Assembly (NCBI GenBank): GCA_030602145.1
Contig: JAUWAH010000070.1
Location: 1-8,709, forward strand
Length of the DNA stretch: 8,709 nucleotides
Source: Desulfobulbus sp.
GTDB lineage: Bacteria; Desulfobacterota; Desulfobulbia; Desulfobulbales; Desulfobulbaceae
Direction: 5' to 3'
Shown here: positions 5,426-8,709 of the stretch, one piece after another
Layout of the letters: each line of letters starts with the position of its first letter
How positions within the stretch are numbered: position 1 is the stretch's first letter
Translations under genes and position numbers: made by a program
The notes under the pieces: model-generated
Databases searched by the model: none
Told to the model about the DNA's origin: nothing
What the model saw: the letters and a program-made list of their open reading frames with translations, nothing else

Positions 5426-5935
5426 ATGGAACTCTTGGAGGCGATACGAACCCGAAGAAGTATCCGCCGGTATGCGGACCGCCCGGTGAGCGAAGAACAC
5501 CTGCTGGCGATCATCGAGGCGGCCATGCAGGCGCCTTCGGCGGGTAACCAGCAGCCCTGGCATTTCCTCATCCTCACCGATCGGGACAAGCTGGACGCCT
5601 TTCCCTCCTTTCATCCCTTTAGCGCCATGGTGCGGCAGGTGCAGGCGGCCATCCTCGTCTGCGGCGATCCCGGCACCGGACCCTGGCCGGATTTCTGGCC
5701 GCAGGATTGCAGCGCCGCGGTCCAGAACGCTCTGTTGGCCGCCCGTGACCTGGGCTTGGGCACGGTCTGGGTGGGGATCTATCCGGTGGAGGAGCGAATG
5801 GCCGGCTGTCGTCGTCTCCTGACGATACCCGACCATATTCATCCCTTTGCCCTCATCCCCGTCGGTTGGCCGGAGGGGGACTTCGGTCCTGCCGACCGTA
5901 CGCGGCCGGAACGAATCCACTGGGAGCGGTGGTAG
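5426..5935 (+). CDS. Short nitroreductase-family FMN oxidoreductase
   Basis: A 169-residue FMN enzyme of the nitroreductase superfamily, which reduces nitro groups, quinones, flavins or enones with NAD(P)H. Diagnostic blocks are [20 protein letters not shown] at the N-terminus (Arg10, Arg11 and Arg14 for FMN phosphate) and [15 protein letters not shown] (36-50). [22 protein letters not shown] (94-115) follows, the helix and loop that shape the active site and dimer. The C-terminus is GWP (148-150) with a basic tail ending in HWERW. Its length fits the compact single-domain subgroup rather than NfsB (217 residues). The start at 5426 follows GGGGAGA (5414-5420); an ATG at 5390 would overlap the preceding gene and lacks a ribosome site. 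It is cotranscribed with the ISF-like reductase, so the two flavoenzymes probably share inducer and physiological role. The real substrate cannot be read from the sequence. Confidence 0.87.
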   Translation: MELLEAIRTRRSIRRYADRPVSEEHLLAIIEAAMQAPSAGNQQPWHFLILTDRDKLDAFPSFHPFSAMVRQVQAAILVCGDPGTGPWPDFWPQDCSAAVQNALLAARDLGLGTVWVGIYPVEERMAGCRRLLTIPDHIHPFALIPVGWPEGDFGPADRTRPERIHWERW

Positions 5936-5948
5936 CGGTCTCCCGGGC

Positions 5949-5979
5949 CGGCGCTCTTCCGATGCAGGGGAGAGCGCCG
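5949..5979. terminator. Stem-loop between convergent genes
   Basis: A 12-base-pair stem, with one G-T wobble, joins 5949-5960 (CGGCGCTCTTCC) to 5968-5979 around a 7-base loop. It lies 13 bases after the nitroreductase stop and 25 bases past the stop of the convergent stress-protein gene. No T-run follows on either strand, so termination strength is uncertain, but the site is right for a shared transcript end. Confidence 0.45.
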
Positions 5980-5980
5980 T

Positions 5981-6000
5981 GATCCCGGATGATCCCGGAT
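5981..6000. repeat. Two tandem copies of GATCCCGGAT
   Basis: The decamer GATCCCGGAT occurs twice head-to-tail with no spacer. Each copy holds the near-palindrome ATCC-C-GGAT. It fills the gap between the hairpin and the stop codon of the stress protein. It could be a local slippage duplication or a paired binding site. Confidence 0.6.
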
Positions 6001-6004
6001 GGTT

Positions 6005-6946
6005 TCAGTAGGCTCGCACCGGCGAGACAAATCCGGCCGGCTTCAGGGCCACCAACCCGCAGCTCAGTTCCCGCATCACATTCTCGGCGGTGTTGCCCAT
6101 GATGAAGCCGACTATGCCGGTTCGGGCCACCGACCCCATCACCAGGATATCCGTCCCCCTGCCCCGGACAAAAGCCGGGATCCGCTCCTCGGCCCGGCCG
6201 CGCAGGCGGTGGATATGGAAGACGCCGCCGATGCCCGATTCCTGGATCAGATTGTTGAGCACGAGGTTGTGGGAGGATTGGGCGTACTCGACCGCCCCCT
6301 GGACACCTGTCTCCGGTAGATTGGCACGGGTTCCGGCCCGCAGATAGCGCTCGAATTCGAAATCCCAGCAGGAGACGATGTCCAGTTCGCCGGAACAGGT
6401 ATCGGCCAGCGAGCGGGACAACGAAAGCAACCGGAGCGAGAGATCGTGCTCGGTCCGGTCGCGGCTTTCGGGATTGATGGCCACCGCCACCCAGGTTTCA
6501 CCGCGCGGCCGGGCGATCGGCCGGGCCAGCCACACCGGGCAGGGACATTTGCGCAACAGGGTCATGTCGGTGGCCTTGAACCCCTTGTCCTCGGCCGGTC
6601 CCTCCGCCTCCTTGATCACCAGGTCAACCCCTTCCCGAAGCACATGCCGGATCATGACGATGGCCGGCGGTTCGTCGGCGCTGGCCACCTGCAGGTTGAC
6701 CTGTATGGCGTCTACGGCCAGATCGAGGGCGACTCTAGCCGCCGCCACCCCTGCCTCGGTCTGCTGACGCATGAATTCCCGGAATTTTTCCCGGTAGACC
6801 TGCTGGGCTTCGGGCAACTCCGGATAGGCGATCAGGATGGTCAGGGCGGCCTGGTTGGTGGCGGCAATGGTGAGTGCCTGCTTGAGCCCTTCGAAGTCTT
6901 CGCCCGGACCGGTGGTGGCATAGAGGATATTGTGGAAATGGCGCAT
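6005..6946 (-). CDS. Tandem universal stress protein, UspE-like
   Basis: A cytoplasmic stress protein of 313 residues made of two Usp domains, matching UspE of Escherichia coli (about 316). Domain 1 (about 1-145) starts HFHNILYAT and ends TDMTLLRKCPCPVWL (126-140), which closely follows the UspE domain-1 ending and lacks a nucleotide loop. Domain 2 (about 150-305) ends with VMGSVARTGIVGFIMGNTAENV (269-290). This is the G-x2-G-x9-G-[ST] ATP-binding site in UspE form; Ala274 replaces the second glycine and Asn285 precedes Thr. ATP binding may therefore be altered. Usp proteins aid survival under starvation, oxidative or envelope stress, with no defined reaction. The start at 6946 has AAGGAG at 6954-6959, seven bases upstream. 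It follows an antiporter gene on the same strand after a 98-base gap, so it may be read from that transcript or its own promoter; no clear promoter is visible. Confidence 0.88.
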   Translation of the reverse strand: MRHFHNILYATTGPGEDFEGLKQALTIAATNQAALTILIAYPELPEAQQVYREKFREFMRQQTEAGVAAARVALDLAVDAIQVNLQVASADEPPAIVMIRHVLREGVDLVIKEAEGPAEDKGFKATDMTLLRKCPCPVWLARPIARPRGETWVAVAINPESRDRTEHDLSLRLLSLSRSLADTCSGELDIVSCWDFEFERYLRAGTRANLPETGVQGAVEYAQSSHNLVLNNLIQESGIGGVFHIHRLRGRAEERIPAFVRGRGTDILVMGSVARTGIVGFIMGNTAENVMRELSCGLVALKPAGFVSPVRAY

Positions 6947-7044
6947 GGCAACACTCCTTATGGGGCAGTGGGTTGGACGGGAACAAGGTGGCGATGCGGT
7001 TCAAGGTGCATCGGCCATGGTTTTTCGTCCCAGGTGTCGTTTTT

Positions 7045-8709
7045 TTAATTGTGCCGATCTGTCGAACCGACCGCTTGGCCGCCGTTACCGATTATAACCG
7101 GGGCGGATTTTTCGGGTGAATAGATCAACGTCACCAGTCCGGAGTCGGTGCCGGGCGTGACGAGAAACGGCCCGAGCCGGACAGGGTGCTCCTGTTCGGA
7201 TTCGTTCACCAGCATACCGAGCGGGGTGTCGGAATCGGTGGGACAGGCAAGCGAGAAAAAGGTGCAGAGCTGGCCGATGGTATGGTCGGAGCGGAAAACG
7301 ATCTGCTGGCCCAGGGTCAGCAGAAGCGGCTCGGCAGAGGTATCAAAGAGACAGTCCATCAGGGGTTTGACCTTTTTTCGCATGGCGACAAAAACCCGGT
7401 CTCCCGGTTCGAGGACGGTTCTGCCCCTGGGCATGATCACCTCATGGCCGCGGACGACCAGGGTTACGGTGACCTCGTAGGGCAGGGCGAGGTTGCGGAG
7501 GGATTTTCCGGCCACGTTGGAAGCGGTCGAAACCTTGTATTCCACGATTTCGCCGTCCACGTGACGTAGTGCGTTGATTTCCACGGTCACCGGAGTTGTC
7601 GAATCAGATCGCCTCCCGAGTTTCAATAGCCGCGCGACCAGGGGGAGGGACCACCCCTGGGTGACGGCCGACACGAGGACGACAAAAAAGACAACATTGA
7701 AAATCAGGCCGCCGCCTTCCATGCCGGCTAGCAAGGGAAAGGTTGCAAGGGTGATGGGAACGGCGCCTTTGAGGCCAACCCAGGAAAGAAAGGTCAACTC
7801 CCGTATGTTGAAGCGGAAGGGAAACGCCGTGAGCGCCACGGCCACCGGCCGGGCGATAAAGATCAGGGCAATGGCGATCACCAAACCGTCGGTGGCCACA
7901 TCAACTAGCCGGCTGGGAAAACTGAGCATACCCAACATGACAAACAGGACAATCTGTCCCAGCCAGGCACCGGCATCGTGAAAGAGAAAAATACCATTTC
8001 GGTACACCAGGGAGTTGTTCCCCAGAACGATTCCGGCAATATACACCGCCAGAAAACCGCTTCCCTGGAGCACGGCCGCCAAGCCAAAGGCAAGTAGGCC
8101 GAAGGCGAGCACTAGAATCGGATACAAACCCGGATAGTCGAGGTTGATGCGATTGACAATCCAAGTGGCAATATAGCCGATGGCTATTCCCACCAAGCCG
8201 CCGACACCGAACTGAAGGACAAACAACAAGGCGAATCCGGCCACCGAATTGGCAGTGCCCATGATAAGACTGATCAGTCCGACGGTGAGAAAGATGGCCC
8301 TAGGATCGTTGGAGCCGCTTTCTACCTCCAACGTCGCGGTGAGTCGCGGTGAAAGTCGCAAGCCACTGGTCCGCAGAATGGAGAAGACCGCAGCGGCGTC
8401 GGTGGAGCCGACAATGGCCCCTAGAAGCATGCCGTGCAAGAGGGGGATGCCGAGCACCCATGTGGCGGCAAATCCGGTCAGCAGCGAGGTGAGGAGCACG
8501 CCCAGGGTCGAGAGCGACAGGGCCGGACGCCAGGCGGACCGCACCGAACGCAACGAAGTGCGGAGACCGCCGTCGAATAGGATCAGGGCCAGGGCGACGC
8601 TGCCGATACTGTTGGCAAAATGGTAATTCTCAAAGGCTATGCCACCCAGGCCCTCCGATCCGGCCAGCATGCCGACACCTAGGAAAAGCACCAACACCGG
8701 CATGCCGAT
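7045..8709 (-). CDS. nhaP2: NhaP2/CvrA-like K+(Na+)/H+ antiporter, partial at N-terminus
   Basis: This inner-membrane cation/proton antiporter of the CPA1 family exports K+ or Na+ in exchange for protons. The frame stays open to the window edge: codons before the Met at 8703 read Ile-Gly, matching the NhaP2 stretch before MPVLV-type sequence. That Met is internal, and by comparison about 30 N-terminal residues are missing. Numbering from it: LALILFDGGLRT (38-49), GAIVGSTDAAAVF (95-107), ESGSNDP (128-134), EGSG-like LQGSG (212-216) and SWVGLKGAVPI (307-317). These are the family's transport-core motifs. About eleven membrane segments end near residue 360. A TrkA-C/RCK-C regulatory domain follows (about 370-455), then a CorC-HlyC-like tail (about 460-530), as in NhaP2. 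Arg135 stands where relatives have Met after GSNDP. The gene looks more AT-rich by eye than the left half of the window. The downstream partner is a UspE-like gene. Confidence 0.88.
   Translation of the reverse strand: MGMPVLVLFLGVGMLAGSEGLGGIAFENYHFANSIGSVALALILFDGGLRTSLRSVRSAWRPALSLSTLGVLLTSLLTGFAATWVLGIPLLHGMLLGAIVGSTDAAAVFSILRTSGLRLSPRLTATLEVESGSNDPRAIFLTVGLISLIMGTANSVAGFALLFVLQFGVGGLVGIAIGYIATWIVNRINLDYPGLYPILVLAFGLLAFGLAAVLQGSGFLAVYIAGIVLGNNSLVYRNGIFLFHDAGAWLGQIVLFVMLGMLSFPSRLVDVATDGLVIAIALIFIARPVAVALTAFPFRFNIRELTFLSWVGLKGAVPITLATFPLLAGMEGGGLIFNVVFFVVLVSAVTQGWSLPLVARLLKLGRRSDSTTPVTVEINALRHVDGEIVEYKVSTASNVAGKSLRNLALPYEVTVTLVVRGHEVIMPRGRTVLEPGDRVFVAMRKKVKPLMDCLFDTSAEPLLLTLGQQIVFRSDHTIGQLCTFFSLACPTDSDTPLGMLVNESEQEHPVRLGPFLVTPGTDSGLVTLIYSPEKSAPVIIGNGGQAVGSTDRHN

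Noticed and set aside
1..8709. CRISPR arrays, tRNA or rRNA genes, insertion-sequence ends, in-frame TGA selenocysteine codons
   Set aside because: Looked for on both strands. No regular repeat-spacer pattern, cloverleaf-like segment, transposase or terminal repeats, or family alignment continuing past a TGA was seen.

Overview
The window looks like chromosomal DNA of a GC-rich, probably anaerobic Gram-negative bacterium. A sulfate- or metal-reducing lineage (Thermodesulfobacteriota / former Deltaproteobacteria) is my best guess. It rests on gene content: a CCG-domain (heterodisulfide-reductase-like) iron-sulfur protein, a lipobox small protein, an exported rhodanese paired with a MauE/DoxX-like membrane protein, an iron-sulfur-flavoprotein-like reductase, and UspE and NhaP2 homologues. 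There is no rRNA marker, so the lineage is inference. I see no tRNA, rRNA, CRISPR array or insertion sequence; every gene reads as an ordinary resident.

Layout, left to right. Positions 1-110 hold no supported gene. A small lipoprotein gene (154-426, minus) has a hairpin after it. An SrkA/YihE-type stress-response kinase (725-1732, minus) is divergent from a MauE/DoxX-like membrane protein (2017-2529, plus). The 284-base divergent spacer contains a perfect 18-base palindrome. The MauE-like gene overlaps the start of an exported rhodanese (2526-3059) by four bases. After a strong stem-loop comes a two-cluster, two-CCG-domain iron-sulfur oxidoreductase (3157-4275), which overlaps tail-to-tail with an HxlR-family regulator (4260-4661, minus). 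The HxlR gene is divergent from an iron-sulfur-flavoprotein-like FMN reductase (4776-5411) and a short nitroreductase (5426-5935). Last come two minus-strand genes: a tandem UspE-like universal stress protein (6005-6946), and an NhaP2-like cation/proton antiporter (7045-8709) whose N-terminus lies outside the window.

Two units stand out. The first is a thiol/sulfur redox group: a MauE-like protein with a CGC motif, a periplasmic rhodanese with two cysteines in its active loop, and possibly the cytoplasmic CCG-domain protein. They could link sulfur transfer or disulfide chemistry in the envelope to electron carriers. The second is a regulator-reductase unit (HxlR, ISF-like reductase, nitroreductase) that looks like a response to electrophiles, quinones or nitro compounds. 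Its two divergent promoters share one -10 region that lies inside an 18-base dyad. The families are recognised with good confidence. The joint functions are inference.
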